A model generated the notes under the pieces. It was given only the letters and a program-made list of their open reading frames with translations, did no database searches and was not told the origin of the DNA. The position numbers and the translations under genes are program-made. DNA of 64,000 nt from Amycolatopsis sp. NBC_01480 (GTDB lineage: Bacteria; Actinomycetota; Actinomycetes; Mycobacteriales; Pseudonocardiaceae), in NCBI RefSeq assembly GCF_036227205.1, contig NZ_CP109442.1, forward strand, positions 2,914,001-2,978,000, given 5' to 3'. Shown in pieces: positions 49,641 to 61,969 of the stretch (position 1 is its first letter; each line of letters starts with the position of its first letter).

Positions 49641-51275
49641 ATGGAGACCTTGACGCTGGTGGGCGTCCTCGCGGGTTCGCTCGGGCTGACGGCGCTGGCC
49701 CGCCGCTACAACCTGTCCGCGCCGCTGCTGATCGTGGTCGTCGCGCTCGGCATCGCGCTGATCCCGGGAGTGCCGCGGATCGAGCTGGAACCCGAGCTGA
49801 TCCTCACCGTCGTCCTGCCGCCGCTGCTGTACTCGACGTCGCTGGAAAGCTCGCTGACGCACTTCCGCGCGAGCCTGCGCCCGATCGTCTCGCTCGGCGT
49901 GCTGCTGGTGGCGCTGACGGCGGTGGTGGTCGCGTTTGTCGTGCACCTGCTGCTGCCGGACCTGCCGTGGGCGTCCGCGCTGGTGCTCGGCGCCGTCGTG
50001 TCCCCGCCGGACGCCGTGACGGCGGTGGCGATCGGGCGCAAGCTCGGCCTGCCGCGCGGGATCATGACCGTGCTGACCGGTGAGAGCCTGGTCAACGACG
50101 CCGCCGCGCTGACGCTGTACAAGGTGGCGCTGGCGGCCGTCGCCGGGACCGCCGGTTCGATCGGGCACGGGTTCGCCGTGTTCGTGGTGGCGACGGTGCT
50201 GGGCATCGCCGTCGGGCTGGTCGCCGGGTTCGTGGTGGTGTTCATCCGCGGGCGGCTCGACGACCCGCTGCTGGAGTCGGCGTTCGGCATCATCGTCCCG
50301 TTCGCGGCGTACGTGACGGCGGAGCACCTGCACCCGTTCGGCTCGGAGTTCAGCGGCTCCGGGGTGCTGGCCGTGGTCACCGCGGGGCTGTACCTCGGGC
50401 ACCGGGCGCTGAACGCGTCGCCGGCCACGCGCATGCAGGACCGTTCGGTGTGGGCGTCGATCGACGTGCTGCTGGAGGCGCTGGTGTTCGCGCTGATGGG
50501 CCTGCAGCTGCCGTTCGTGCTGGACGGCGCGCAGCACGCCGCGCGCGACAACGGGACGCTCGCGCTGGTCGCCCTCGTGGTGCTGGCGGTGACGATGCTG
50601 GTGCGGATCCCGGCGGTGTTCCTGTCGAGTTACCTGCCCCGGACGTTACGGCTGTTCGGCCGGGCCAGAGAGGGGACGTCGTGGCGGGCGCTCGCGGTGG
50701 TGTCGTGGACCGGCATGCGCGGGGTGGTCACGCTCGCGGCGGCGGCCGGCGTGCCGACTGGGACGCCGGGGCGGGAGGAGATCCAGCTGTTCGCGTTCAC
50801 CGTCGCGGTCGGCACGGTGCTGATCCAGGGCCTGACGCTGCCGCCGCTGATCCGCCTGCTGAAGGTGCAGGACCCGGACGAGGCGGCCCGCGACGAGGCC
50901 GAGGAACTGGCCGCGCGCGAGGTCGCGCAGAAGGCCGCCCACCAACGGCTGCGGGAGATCACCAAGGAACGACTGTCCACATTAGACATGCCGGAGGAGA
51001 AGGTGACGCGGCTGCGGCAACGACTGGAGCGGCTCGTGGACACCCGTTACCGCTTCGCGAAGGCGGCGATCACCATGTCCGGCGAGGAGCGCAGCGCGAG
51101 CCCGCAGGCCCAGTTCGCGAAGGCGCGCAAGGAATTGCTGCTCACCCAGCGCGCGGCGTTGATCGAGGAGAACCGAGCGGGCCGCCTCGACGACGCCGTG
51201 CTGAACAAGGTGCTGCGCGAACTGGACCTGGAAGAACTGTCGGTGTCGAACTCGCTCACAAACCGGATGAGTTGA
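49641..51275 (+). CDS. CPA1-type Na+/H+ antiporter
   Basis: 544-aa monovalent cation:proton antiporter. Roughly 12 membrane helices lie in residues ~5-410, with the CPA1 ion-site motif LTGESLVNDAAALTLYK near residue 150 and SPPDAVTAVAIGR near 120. The C-terminal ~130 residues are a charged helical cytoplasmic tail (EELAAREVAQKAA). Start at ATG 49641; an ATG at 49632 is equally possible. The 3' end overlaps the convergent LLM gene by 20 bp. Role: pH and Na+ homeostasis. Confidence 0.93.
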   Translation: METLTLVGVLAGSLGLTALARRYNLSAPLLIVVVALGIALIPGVPRIELEPELILTVVLPPLLYSTSLESSLTHFRASLRPIVSLGVLLVALTAVVVAFVVHLLLPDLPWASALVLGAVVSPPDAVTAVAIGRKLGLPRGIMTVLTGESLVNDAAALTLYKVALAAVAGTAGSIGHGFAVFVVATVLGIAVGLVAGFVVVFIRGRLDDPLLESAFGIIVPFAAYVTAEHLHPFGSEFSGSGVLAVVTAGLYLGHRALNASPATRMQDRSVWASIDVLLEALVFALMGLQLPFVLDGAQHAARDNGTLALVALVVLAVTMLVRIPAVFLSSYLPRTLRLFGRAREGTSWRALAVVSWTGMRGVVTLAAAAGVPTGTPGREEIQLFAFTVAVGTVLIQGLTLPPLIRLLKVQDPDEAARDEAEELAAREVAQKAAHQRLREITKERLSTLDMPEEKVTRLRQRLERLVDTRYRFAKAAITMSGEERSASPQAQFAKARKELLLTQRAALIEENRAGRLDDAVLNKVLRELDLEELSVSNSLTNRMS

Positions 51276-52176
51276 GTGCCCCAGCCAACCGCCACGTGCG
51301 CTCCCGGTCCGCTGGGCCGTTGAGGCCGGTCTGCGCGAAGAGGACTTCGGTGGCGCCGGCCTCGTAGTACTGCCGGACGCCCGCGGCGACGGCCTCCTCG
51401 TCGCCGATCAGGGCAAGCTGCGCGGCGTGGTCGACGCCCTCGGTGGCCAGCACCTTCTGGTACGACGGGATCGTCGAGTAGAACCCGAGCTCGGCGGCGG
51501 CGATCTGGCGCACGGCGGCGACGTCGCTGGTCACCACAACCGGCACGGCCGCGATCACCCGCGGCGCCGGCCGCCCGGCGCGCTCGGCGGCCTGCGTGAG
51601 CGCCGGCACGATGTTCTCGGCCAGCGCCCGCGGGCCGGCGAGGAAGGGCAGGATGCCGTCGGCCAGCTCGCCGGTCACGCGCAACGCCTGCGGCCCCATC
51701 GCCGCGACGATGATCGGCACGTCCGCGGCCTCGGCGGCGTCGGCCGTGTGGACGTCGAGCGTTTCGCCGTCGAAGTCCACGGTTTCCCCGGCGAAAACCT
51801 GGCGCAGCACCGTGAGCTGCTCGCGCAGGTGCCGGATCGGCGGCGGGTACTCGACGCCGTAAATCGGCTGGTGGAAGCTCTGCGCTCCCAGCCCGAGCCC
51901 GAGCGTGAAGCGCCCGCCGGTCGCGGCATACGCAGTGCGCGCGGCGCTCGCCAGCACAAGCGGATGGCGCGGGTACACGGGCACGACCGACGTCCCGACC
52001 GCCAGCCCGGGTACCTCCCGCCCGGCCAGCCCGGCAACCGCGATCGCGTCATAGGACAACGGTTGCTGCGAAAACCACACCGACCCGACGCCGGCCTCCG
52101 CCGCCCACTTGGCCTGCCCGATCAACTCGTCCACTCCGGCGGGCAATCCCGCCGGCAGGGTGATCCCGATGGTCAT
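51256..52176 (-). CDS. LLM-class F420-dependent oxidoreductase
   Basis: 306-aa TIM-barrel luciferase-like oxidoreductase of the F420-using actinobacterial branch (TIGR03564-like). Start MTIGITLPAGLPAGVDEL; further family features are SVWFSQQPLSYDAIAVAG and RFTLGLGLGAQSFHQPIYG. The ATG at 52176 with GGGG upstream is preferred to a GTG at 52185. Hydride-transfer substrate unknown. It is cytoplasmic, and overlaps the antiporter gene tail to tail. Confidence 0.92.
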   Translation of the reverse strand: MTIGITLPAGLPAGVDELIGQAKWAAEAGVGSVWFSQQPLSYDAIAVAGLAGREVPGLAVGTSVVPVYPRHPLVLASAARTAYAATGGRFTLGLGLGAQSFHQPIYGVEYPPPIRHLREQLTVLRQVFAGETVDFDGETLDVHTADAAEAADVPIIVAAMGPQALRVTGELADGILPFLAGPRALAENIVPALTQAAERAGRPAPRVIAAVPVVVTSDVAAVRQIAAAELGFYSTIPSYQKVLATEGVDHAAQLALIGDEEAVAAGVRQYYEAGATEVLFAQTGLNGPADRERTWRLAGALNSSGL

Positions 52177-52403
52177 GCACCCCACGGTATCCAGCTACGG
52201 CAACGCTTTCCGGCTTCCCAGCGCTTGGGACACGCCTTCCCCAGCAGCGCAAACCCCCGCCACTCCACCGGGGGGACGACCCCGCAGCCAGTCTACCGGC
52301 CCACGGCTCCGAAAACGGGCTGCCGCGGGATCTGTGGACAACCTCCTCCGGTCGCGGACGGCTGTGGACAAGTCGACCGAGCCCAGCCCGGGAACAAGTA
52401 AAA

Positions 52404-52439
52404 GGGGCCCGCCGCCGGACAAAACCGGTGGCGGGCCCC
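52404..52439 (-). terminator. Intrinsic terminator after purA
   Basis: Stem of 15 bp (GGGGCCCGCCACCGG against CCGGCGGCGGGCCCC, one mismatch) with a 6-nt loop, followed on the minus strand by TTTTAC. It lies 16 bp beyond the purA stop in the 52177-52455 gap; I see nothing else supportable in that gap. Confidence 0.85.
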
Positions 52440-52455
52440 CAAGAACCAGAGCAGC

Positions 52456-55243
<2,788 letters not shown>

Positions 55244-55264
55244 CCTGCGTTTTCACCGCCGGCA

Positions 55265-55314
55265 CGGGACCGGGCTCGACAACGGCTTGGGGTAACTGGG
55301 GTAGCCCGGTCCCG
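55265..55314 (+). terminator. Hairpin after the HNH nuclease gene
   Basis: Perfect 12-bp stem CGGGACCGGGCT / AGCCCGGTCCCG with a 26-nt loop, extendable by a further GC-rich stem. It sits 22 bp after the nuclease stop and ahead of the GH18 gene. No T-run, so termination is only probable. Confidence 0.6.
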
Positions 55315-55392
55315 TCCCGGCGGGCGCGCGGGGCGCGGCGACCTACTGACGGTGGTACCGCGAACACCGTCGGCGAACTTATGGTCTGGACC

Positions 55393-56292
55393 ATGAAGAA
55401 GATCGCTGCGGCCGGCCTGGCCGTGCTCCTGGTGCTTTTCGGTGCGGTGCCGGCTTCGGCCGCCACCGGGCGCAGAGTGATCGTTTACTACCAGACCATC
55501 TACGACGGCAGCACCTACGTCTCGCCGCTGGCGCTGACGCAGAACAACTCCGGCGTGACCGACGTGGTCGTCGGCGCGATCCACCTCAACGACGGCGGCG
55601 TCGTGCACCTCAACGACGATCCGCCGGACGCGGCCAAGTTCACGCAGATGTGGCAGGACCTGGGCACGCTCCGCAGCCAGGGCGTGCACACGCTCGCCTT
55701 CGTCGGCGGCGCGGCGCAGGGCAGCTTCCAGAAGCTCGAGAACGACTTCGACACCTACTACCCGGTGCTGCGCAAGCTGATCCAGGACTACTCGCTCTCG
55801 GGCATCGACCTCGACGTCGAGGAGCAGATGTCCAATGCGGCGATGAACCGCCTGATCGACGCCCTGCGCGCGGACTTCGGCGCGGACTTCCTGATCACCC
55901 TCGCGCCGGTGGCCACCGAGCTGAGCGGCGGCGGCGGGCTGTCCGGGATGGATTACGACCAGCTCTACCGCGACCGCGGCGCGCAGATCTCCTGGTTCAA
56001 CACGCAGTTCTACTGCGGCTGGGGCTCGCTGCAGGACACCAGCGGCTACGACGGCATCATCAGCCGCGGGGTGGTCCCGGCGAGCAAGGTCGTCGCGGGG
56101 ACCGTGACGAACCCGGCCAGCTGCAGTGGTTACGTCGACATGCCGACCCTGCAGTCGACCGTCGGCAGCCTGGTGCAGAAGTACCCGGACTTCGGCGGCA
56201 TCGACGGCTGGGAGTACTTCAACTCGCTGCCCGGCGGCACGGGCGCGCCGTGGCAGTGGGCGCAGCAGATCGCCCCGACGGTGAAGGCTTAG
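55393..56292 (+). CDS. Secreted GH18 chitinase-like protein
   Basis: 299-aa secreted glycoside hydrolase family 18 protein. The signal peptide is KKIAAAGLAVLLVLFGAVPASA. The catalytic strand is LSGIDLDVEEQM near residue 130, holding the D-x-D-x-E with the acid Glu; the usual first Asp of DxxDxDxE is Ser. Compact barrel without accessory binding domain. The start at ATG 55393 suits the signal; an ATG at 55381 is in frame. Endo-beta-N-acetylglucosaminidase or chitinase activity is likely but not certain. Confidence 0.88.
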   Translation: MKKIAAAGLAVLLVLFGAVPASAATGRRVIVYYQTIYDGSTYVSPLALTQNNSGVTDVVVGAIHLNDGGVVHLNDDPPDAAKFTQMWQDLGTLRSQGVHTLAFVGGAAQGSFQKLENDFDTYYPVLRKLIQDYSLSGIDLDVEEQMSNAAMNRLIDALRADFGADFLITLAPVATELSGGGGLSGMDYDQLYRDRGAQISWFNTQFYCGWGSLQDTSGYDGIISRGVVPASKVVAGTVTNPASCSGYVDMPTLQSTVGSLVQKYPDFGGIDGWEYFNSLPGGTGAPWQWAQQIAPTVKA

Positions 56293-56303
56293 GCGAAGAC
56301 CGG

Positions 56304-56349
56304 CTCGTGAGTGGCTACGCCGGTTCTAACCGTCACAGCCACTCACGAG
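56304..56349. repeat. 46-bp palindromic element, copy C
   Basis: Third copy, 12 bp beyond the GH18 stop. It differs from copy B by one base (position 17). Its right arm contains the TGA stop and last Ser codon of the convergent FAD-protein gene, just as copy A supplies the stop of the DUF62 gene. Confidence 0.85.
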
Positions 56350-58250
56350 CCGTCTCCCGAAGCGAGCCGCAGGATCTCCCGCGCCAGCGCGTCGTTCTGG
56401 CGGAACGAAAGGGCGTTCGTCCGCGGGCGCGTGAACGCGGCGGCCGAGCGGATGCTGGTGTGCGGCCCCATCGCGAACCGGTGTGGGTGCGCCGAACCCG
56501 CAGCGTCGAGCAGGCGTGAATCCGCGATGCGCGTGGCGATGCGGCCGGACGGCAGGTGGTCGCCGGACGGGTCCGGCACGTTCTCCTCGGTCAGGATGCC
56601 CGCGGCGTGCATCTGCCGCAGCAGCTCGTCGGCGGCGCGGGGGATGCTCGGCTCCGGCAGGCGGGCCTCGATCAGCGTCCCGGCTGTCACGGTCTCCGGG
56701 AAGCTCGCGCTCGAAGCGGTGAACACCCCCGCCTCCTCGTCGGCCGTGACGAGCGTTTCCGCGCCCAGGAACGAAACCAGCCCGGCGTCGGCCAGCGCCA
56801 GCAGCTCCTCCAGGCGGCGCGGCGGCGGCCCGCTGGCGTAGTAGGAAAAGAAGCCGTGGAACCAGCCGTCCATTTCGGACACTTGTGAGGCCGCCGACAG
56901 CCGTCCGGTGAACAGCAGCGCGGGCAGCTGGCCGACCACCGAAAGCAGGGCCATGAACGCGCCGAGGTCCGCGCTGTGGCGGACGTCCGCGCGCCGCGCC
57001 AGGTCGGCTTCGACGTACTCGCGCACGACCTTGCCGAACTCCTCCGCCGAGTCGAAGCGCTGCCCGGCCAGCGGGCGGTCCAGCTTCTCCAGGTCGAGCC
57101 GGTCCTCGGCGTCCGGCACGGCGGCGAGCACCAGATCGTCCATTTCGGACGTTCCCCAGCCGAGGTCCGCGAAGGCGTCCGCGAACACCGCGAAGTCCAT
57201 CCGCACCCGGTCGGGGTGGCCGGTGAACAGCTCGGTGTAGTACGCCCAGGCGAGTTCCTTCGCGATCAGCGGCCAGACGTCCGCGCGGAAGCCGATCGGG
57301 CCGGGGCGCTCGCAGAGCTTCCCGATCGCGTAGGAGTCGAAGAACCTGGGCAGCTGCAACGGTTTCCCGCGCAGCCGGTAGCCGGTCTTCGCGTGGTACG
57401 GCACGCCGCGCCGCGAGCCGACGTGCAGCACCGGCTCCGCGCCGCTCGGGTGGTAGCGCAGGCCGCCGCCCGGAAGCTCCTCGAACCGGCCGCCGCGGCC
57501 CTCGGTCAGCAGCAGCATGAGGTCGACGAACGCGAGCCCGAACCCGCGCACCAGCACGGGCTCACCCGGCGGCACGGCGGAGTAGTCGACGTCGGCGGTG
57601 TACCCGGCCGGGTAATAGGCCAGCTCGTGGCGCTCGGCGAAGTCCTGCAGCACCCGCTCGGCCGGGTCCGGCCGCGCGTCGAGGTGGCCGACGGTGAACA
57701 CCACGGCGTCCGCGAGCATCGGCTCCTCGACGCCGGCGAGCCACACCTGCTGCGGCGGCCCGTCTTCCACGCGCACGGCCGCGGCCCGGTGCTCCACCAC
57801 CTCGATCCCGGGCGGCAGCTCGGCGAGCACCTTCCGGTAGAACCAGGTGAGGTACAGGCTCTGCAGCCGCCGGGTGGGGAAGTCGGTGCCGGCCAGCGAA
57901 TCAAGTTCCGCACGCAGGCCGTCGGGCACGTCCCAGTCGATCCGGCCCTCGCGCACCTGCCGCACCCATTCGATCAGCGACGGGCCGGGCGCCACCGGGC
58001 CCTCGATCACCACGCTGTCGTCGGTGAACACGGTGACGTCCTCGGGCATCGAGTTCATCCGCAGCAGCGGCGACTGCCCGTACCGCCAGACCCGGCCCGC
58101 GCCCGGCGGGAACGGGTCGATCAGGTGGACGACGAGGCTCCGCCCGCCGTTCAGCAGCTCGGGGGCGTTGGCGGACAGCCGCTCCAGGACGCCGGCCCCA
58201 CGAGGTCCGGCGCCCACGATGGCGAGCGTGAACGTCGCGAGATCGGTCAC
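56343..58250 (-). CDS. FAD-NAD(P)-binding protein (NAD_binding_9-like)
   Basis: 635-aa cytoplasmic flavoprotein-like protein of the actinomycete family with an N-terminal Rossmann motif (LAIVGAGPRGAGVLERL, residues 8-24) and the NAD_binding_9-type domain. A second dinucleotide-type stretch is VLVRGFGLAFVDLMLLL near 245. GTG start at 58250; the longer frame to 58475 is weakly supported. The reaction is unknown; relatives are annotated as lysine/ornithine N-monooxygenase-like or HpyO-type proteins. Its stop lies inside palindrome copy C. Confidence 0.82.
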   Translation of the reverse strand: MTDLATFTLAIVGAGPRGAGVLERLSANAPELLNGGRSLVVHLIDPFPPGAGRVWRYGQSPLLRMNSMPEDVTVFTDDSVVIEGPVAPGPSLIEWVRQVREGRIDWDVPDGLRAELDSLAGTDFPTRRLQSLYLTWFYRKVLAELPPGIEVVEHRAAAVRVEDGPPQQVWLAGVEEPMLADAVVFTVGHLDARPDPAERVLQDFAERHELAYYPAGYTADVDYSAVPPGEPVLVRGFGLAFVDLMLLLTEGRGGRFEELPGGGLRYHPSGAEPVLHVGSRRGVPYHAKTGYRLRGKPLQLPRFFDSYAIGKLCERPGPIGFRADVWPLIAKELAWAYYTELFTGHPDRVRMDFAVFADAFADLGWGTSEMDDLVLAAVPDAEDRLDLEKLDRPLAGQRFDSAEEFGKVVREYVEADLARRADVRHSADLGAFMALLSVVGQLPALLFTGRLSAASQVSEMDGWFHGFFSYYASGPPPRRLEELLALADAGLVSFLGAETLVTADEEAGVFTASSASFPETVTAGTLIEARLPEPSIPRAADELLRQMHAAGILTEENVPDPSGDHLPSGRIATRIADSRLLDAAGSAHPHRFAMGPHTSIRSAAAFTRPRTNALSFRQNDALAREILRLASGDGS

Positions 58251-58567
58251 TCGAACGAAGGTACGCCCGGCCAGCGCCGGACGGACCCGGTCCCAGAGTG
58301 CGGACGCGCTGGTCAGCCGGTGTGGCACAAACCACAAACCCGGCTTCCTCGTGATCGTGTCGGTGCGGAGCGCTATCGTCTGCACACCCGGGAAATTGTC
58401 TGTGACCCGTTGGATACCGGCGAAAGAACCTAGAGATTCACCAACAGTCACGAGACACTGAGCTTGGTAACTCACGTTTTGTGATCGGGCCGTGACCAGT
58501 GGGTCCTAGGGTCACCGACTGATCACCAGTGCGGCACGGTCTGCACACGATGTCGGGGAGAACACGC
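58251..58567. other. Divergent promoter region
   Basis: 317 bp between the FAD-protein and MFS genes. It should carry promoters for both. A 75-codon extension of the FAD-protein frame crosses part of it but starts without a ribosome site and lacks homology, so I leave it out. No repeats or strong hairpins are visible. Confidence 0.6.
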
Positions 58568-59827
58568 ATGACGGCAGCACCGGGACGGGTCACGTTCCGC
58601 GAGGTGTTCGGAGTCGCCGAGTTCCGGGCCATGTGGTTCGGTGAACTGCTGTCGATAGCCGGGGACCAGCTGGCCCGCGTCGCGCTCTCCGTGCTCGTCT
58701 ACGCCAACACCGGCTCCGCCACCCTGACCGGCCTGACCTACGCGCTCACGTTCTTCCCGTCGCTGCTGGGCGGCATCTTCCTCACCGGCATCGCGGACCG
58801 CTTCTCGCGGCGGTCGGTGATGGTGACGGTCGACCTGATGCGCGCCGTGCTGATCCTGCTCGTCGCGATCCCCGGGCTGCCGTTCTGGGCGCTGTGCATC
58901 CTGGTCGGCTGCGTCTCGCTGCTGAACCCGCCGTTCAAGGCGTCCCAGCTCGCGCTGCTGCCGCAGGTGCTGGAGGGCGACCGGTTCGTGGTCGGCATGG
59001 GCATCCGCAGCATGACGGTGCAGTCGGCCCAGCTGCTCGGCTTCGCCGGTGGCGGCGCGCTGCTGCTGGCGCTCGACCCGCGGCTGGCGCTGGTACTGGA
59101 CGCCGTGACGTTCCTGCTGTCGGCCACCTTCGTGCGCTTCGGCGTGAAGGCGCGCCCAGCCGCCTCGAGCGGCGAGAAGCGCAAGCCCTTCTTCTCTTCA
59201 CTCGGCGCCGGCAGCAAGGTCGCCTTCGCGACGTCGGCGCTGCGTTCGCTGATGCTGTTCACCTGGCTGGCCGGGCTGATGCCGGTCTACGAGGGCATCG
59301 CGGCGCCGTACGTCGCCTCGTCCGGCGGCGGCCCGTCCGTGATCGGCCTGCTGCTCGCCGCCGACCCGGTGGGCAGCGTGATCTTCACCTTCGCTTACAC
59401 GCGCTGGGTTCCCGCGCACCTGCGGCCGAAGCTGATCGGGCCGATGACGGCGCTCGCCGCGATCCCGCTGCTGCTGTGCTTCCTGCAGCCGGGACCGGCC
59501 TGGTCGATCATCCTGTTCGTGGTCTCCGGCGGGTTCGGCACGATCGCGCTGCTGCAGGCGACCGCCTCGCTGACCGTCGCGGTGCCGGATGACACCCGGG
59601 CGCTGACGATGGGCCTGTCCAACACCGGCCTCACCACCACCATGGGCGTAGTTCCCCTGATTGGCGGAGTACTTGCCGATCACCTGACCGCACAGACGAC
59701 GGTCGGCATCTTCGGTGTGGCGGGCCTGTTGATTACGATTCCGCTAACGATCATGTGGCAGCGGGCGCTCGCCGGGGGAACCGAAGAGGGCACAGGAAGG
59801 GAAGCCACACGCGCCGAACATGCATGA
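58568..59827 (+). CDS. MFS transporter (MFS_3-like)
   Basis: 419-aa exporter-type permease with 12 predicted helices. It starts TFREVFGVAEFRAMWFGELLSIAGDQLARVAL and has the conserved loop 2-3 motif GIADRFSRRSVMV (residues ~72-84), typical of the enterobactin-exporter-like MFS_3 group. The ATG at 58568 has GGGGAGA seven bases upstream; an ATG at 58529 is in frame but lacks this. Substrate unknown; drug or siderophore export is usual in the group. Confidence 0.9.
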   Translation: MTAAPGRVTFREVFGVAEFRAMWFGELLSIAGDQLARVALSVLVYANTGSATLTGLTYALTFFPSLLGGIFLTGIADRFSRRSVMVTVDLMRAVLILLVAIPGLPFWALCILVGCVSLLNPPFKASQLALLPQVLEGDRFVVGMGIRSMTVQSAQLLGFAGGGALLLALDPRLALVLDAVTFLLSATFVRFGVKARPAASSGEKRKPFFSSLGAGSKVAFATSALRSLMLFTWLAGLMPVYEGIAAPYVASSGGGPSVIGLLLAADPVGSVIFTFAYTRWVPAHLRPKLIGPMTALAAIPLLLCFLQPGPAWSIILFVVSGGFGTIALLQATASLTVAVPDDTRALTMGLSNTGLTTTMGVVPLIGGVLADHLTAQTTVGIFGVAGLLITIPLTIMWQRALAGGTEEGTGREATRAEHA

Positions 59828-60035
59828 CATGTTCCGCGCGTGGGCTTTGACCTGCGCGACCTTACGGTGCTGCTACGCGGTCACTGGTCCTTGCTGCGCA
59901 TAGCTGGTCACCCTTCCTTCGGCGTGTTCGGGAAAAATGTACACACCTAAGGCTCTTGTGGACAGGCGGCAAACGGTCTGAAACTGTCCGTGAGGAACTT
60001 GTCACCGGACAGCCGCGCAAGAGCATGGGGGAAAA

Positions 60036-61322
60036 ATGGTCACATCGGGGGAATGGTCTGGACAAGGTTTGATCACGGCAGCCCGGGGGTGGGCACTGTG
60101 GACACGCCCGCGGCGATGGATCGCCGTCACGCTCACGAGCATGGCCGCCGCCGCGGCGCTGACCGTCGTGAGCACGCTGCTGATCTCCGTCACCATGGCC
60201 GACATGAGGATGTTCGCGCTGATCACCGGTCTGGCCATCGCGCAGACCGAGGTCACGCGGCGAATCGAGCGTCAGCGCCGGATGTTGAGCCACGGCCCGC
60301 ACATCAACGTGACTTCGGTGTGGCTGCTGCCGGCCGCGCTGCTGGTGCCGCCGCAGCTCGTGGCCGCGCTGGCCGTCGTGCTCTACGCCTACCTCGCGCT
60401 GCGGAGCTGGAACGGCATCGGCGCCGGTGAGGCCCACCGTGTCGCCGCCAACGCGACGACGATGGTCCTGTCCGGATTCGGCGCCGCGCTCGCCGGCGAC
60501 CTCGCGGGTGAGCAGGGCGTCGCGACCGTCGCCGCGGCCGCGCTCGGCTACTTCCTGGTGAACACCGCGCTGACCGGCCTCGGCCTGTACCTCGCGGACC
60601 CGGCGAAGGCGACGCCCGCGTCCTGTCTCGGCACCATGGACGACAACCTCCTCGAGGCGTCCATCCTGTGTGTCGGCGGCCTGCTGACGATGGTGCTGAC
60701 CAACGAGCCACTGCTGTCGCTCCTGGTCATCCTGCCGCTGTACATCCTGCAGCGGTCGGTGCTGATCAAGCGGCTCGAGGAGCTGGCCACCACCGACCAG
60801 AAGACCCAGCTGCTCAACGCCACCACCTGGCAGGACGGCGCGCAGCGCGAGATCTCCCGCGCCGAGCGCGAGCACAGCACGTTCGGCGCGCTGATGATCG
60901 ACCTCGACCACTTCAAGCACATCAACGACACCTTCGGCCACCTCGCGGGCGACGACGTGCTCAAGGCCGTGGCCGCGGTGGTCAAACAGGAGACGCGCGC
61001 CCACGACCTGGTCGGCCGGTTCGGCGGCGAGGAGTTCGTGGCGCTGTTGCCCTCGACGTCCAAAGAGGACGCGATCGTGACGGCCGAGCGGATCCGGCAG
61101 CGCATCAGCGAGCTGGTGATCCCGACCCGGACCAACGAAGGGGAACAAGTCGCGATCGAACGGCGGACGGCGTCGATCGGCGTCGCGTCGTTCCCGCTGG
61201 ACGGCTCCAGCATCGAGGAAGTGATGGCCTCGGCCGACGCCGCCGTGTACGTGGCGAAGGACAGCGGCCGCAACCGCGTGGTCGGCTCGGTGGGCAAACC
61301 GGCCCTGGCGGCAGTCGCCTGA
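60036..61322 (+). CDS. Membrane-bound diguanylate cyclase (GGDEF)
   Basis: 428-aa protein making c-di-GMP from GTP. Residues ~27-245 hold five to six membrane helices, a MHYT/MASE-like sensor of unknown type. A short helical linker leads to the GGDEF domain (~255-415) with active-site RFGGEEF near residue 330 and substrate Asp in LMIDLDHFKHIND. No RxxD inhibitory site is obvious and no EAL domain follows. GGGGGAAAA precedes the ATG. Signal unknown. Confidence 0.94.
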   Translation: MVTSGEWSGQGLITAARGWALWTRPRRWIAVTLTSMAAAAALTVVSTLLISVTMADMRMFALITGLAIAQTEVTRRIERQRRMLSHGPHINVTSVWLLPAALLVPPQLVAALAVVLYAYLALRSWNGIGAGEAHRVAANATTMVLSGFGAALAGDLAGEQGVATVAAAALGYFLVNTALTGLGLYLADPAKATPASCLGTMDDNLLEASILCVGGLLTMVLTNEPLLSLLVILPLYILQRSVLIKRLEELATTDQKTQLLNATTWQDGAQREISRAEREHSTFGALMIDLDHFKHINDTFGHLAGDDVLKAVAAVVKQETRAHDLVGRFGGEEFVALLPSTSKEDAIVTAERIRQRISELVIPTRTNEGEQVAIERRTASIGVASFPLDGSSIEEVMASADAAVYVAKDSGRNRVVGSVGKPALAAVA

Positions 61323-61328
61323 CAGCCG

Positions 61329-61366
61329 GCGGGCCCGGCCCTCCTCCCCCCAGCGGCCGGGCCCGC
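61329..61366 (+). terminator. Terminator of the GGDEF gene
   Basis: Perfect 12-bp stem (GCGGGCCCGGCC and complement) with a 14-nt loop, six bp after the stop, then TTCCTC. A second hairpin (palindrome family 2) follows at 61384. Confidence 0.75.
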
Positions 61367-61383
61367 TTCCTCATGCTCTTGTG

Positions 61384-61434
61384 CCGTCAAGGCCTCCTTG
61401 CCCGCGTCCGACGCGGGTAAGGAGGCCTTGACGG
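61384..61434. repeat. 51-bp palindrome, second family, copy 2 (bidirectional terminator)
   Basis: Arms CCGTCAAGGCCTCCTTGCCCGCG / CGCGGGTAAGGAGGCCTTGACGG, nearly perfect. It lies between the convergent GGDEF and DUF3151 genes. It shares its core with 34564-34606; the two copies differ mainly at the outer edges and in the loop. Confidence 0.85.
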
Positions 61435-61443
61435 TTTGATCGG

Positions 61444-61854
61444 TTACTTCAGGCCGGTGGCCTCGGCCGCGGCCGGGTCGGAGTCGGCGAGGAAGGTGCG
61501 GCAGCGCTCGTACTCCTCGGTCTCGCCGATGCGGCCCGCGGCGAGGCCGAGCACGGCCAGCGCCCGCAGGAAGCCCTGGTTCGGCGCGTGCGACCAGGGC
61601 ACCGGGCCGAAGCCCTTCCAGCCCGCGCGGCGGAGCTGGTCGAGGCCGCGGTGGTAGCCGGTGCGGGCGTAGGCGTACGCGGCGATGGTCTCGCCGGACT
61701 CCAGCGCCTGCTCCGCGAGCGCGGCCCAGGCCCCGCTGAAGTCGGGGTGTTCGGCGGCGACGGCGGCGGGGTCGGTGCCCGCGTCGAGCGCGGCCTGCGC
61801 GGCGGTGTGCTCGGGCAGCAGGGTCGGCTCGGGGCCGAGCAGGTTGTGCGTCAT
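61444..61854 (-). CDS. DUF3151 family protein
   Basis: 136-aa conserved actinobacterial protein of unknown function. It starts MTHNLLGPEPTLLPEH and has the family's helical TPR-like middle (AWAALAEQALESGETIAAYAYARTGYHRGLDQLRRAGWKG region) and the PVPWSHAPNQGFLRAL stretch. In many actinobacteria this gene lies close to fba, as here, where fba is 1.5 kb away. No signal peptide. Role unknown. Confidence 0.9.
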   Translation of the reverse strand: MTHNLLGPEPTLLPEHTAAQAALDAGTDPAAVAAEHPDFSGAWAALAEQALESGETIAAYAYARTGYHRGLDQLRRAGWKGFGPVPWSHAPNQGFLRALAVLGLAAGRIGETEEYERCRTFLADSDPAAAEATGLK

Positions 61855-61882
61855 GCCGCCATTCTGCCCACCGCCCGGTGGA

Positions 61883-61969
61883 TCAGAGGAACAGGCCCGT
61901 GAGGACCCCGCCGCCGGCCAGCACCAATGCGGCGATCACAACAGCGGCAACCAAGCGTTTCGGCATCAT
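61883..61969 (-). CDS. Very short membrane peptide, uncertain
   Basis: 28-aa frame starting with tandem ATGs, reading KRLVAAVVIAALVLAGGGVLTGLFL, one predicted membrane helix with a basic N-terminus, positive-inside. It lies 29 bp upstream of the DUF3151 start on the same strand. There is no clear ribosome site, so it could be chance; the helix-perfect composition and clean stop make it worth noting. Confidence 0.35.
   Translation of the reverse strand: MMPKRLVAAVVIAALVLAGGGVLTGLFL

Noticed and set aside
59828..60035. Possible c-di-GMP or c-di-AMP riboswitch ahead of the GGDEF gene
   Set aside because: I found neither the GEMM nor the ydaO core motifs in this leader.
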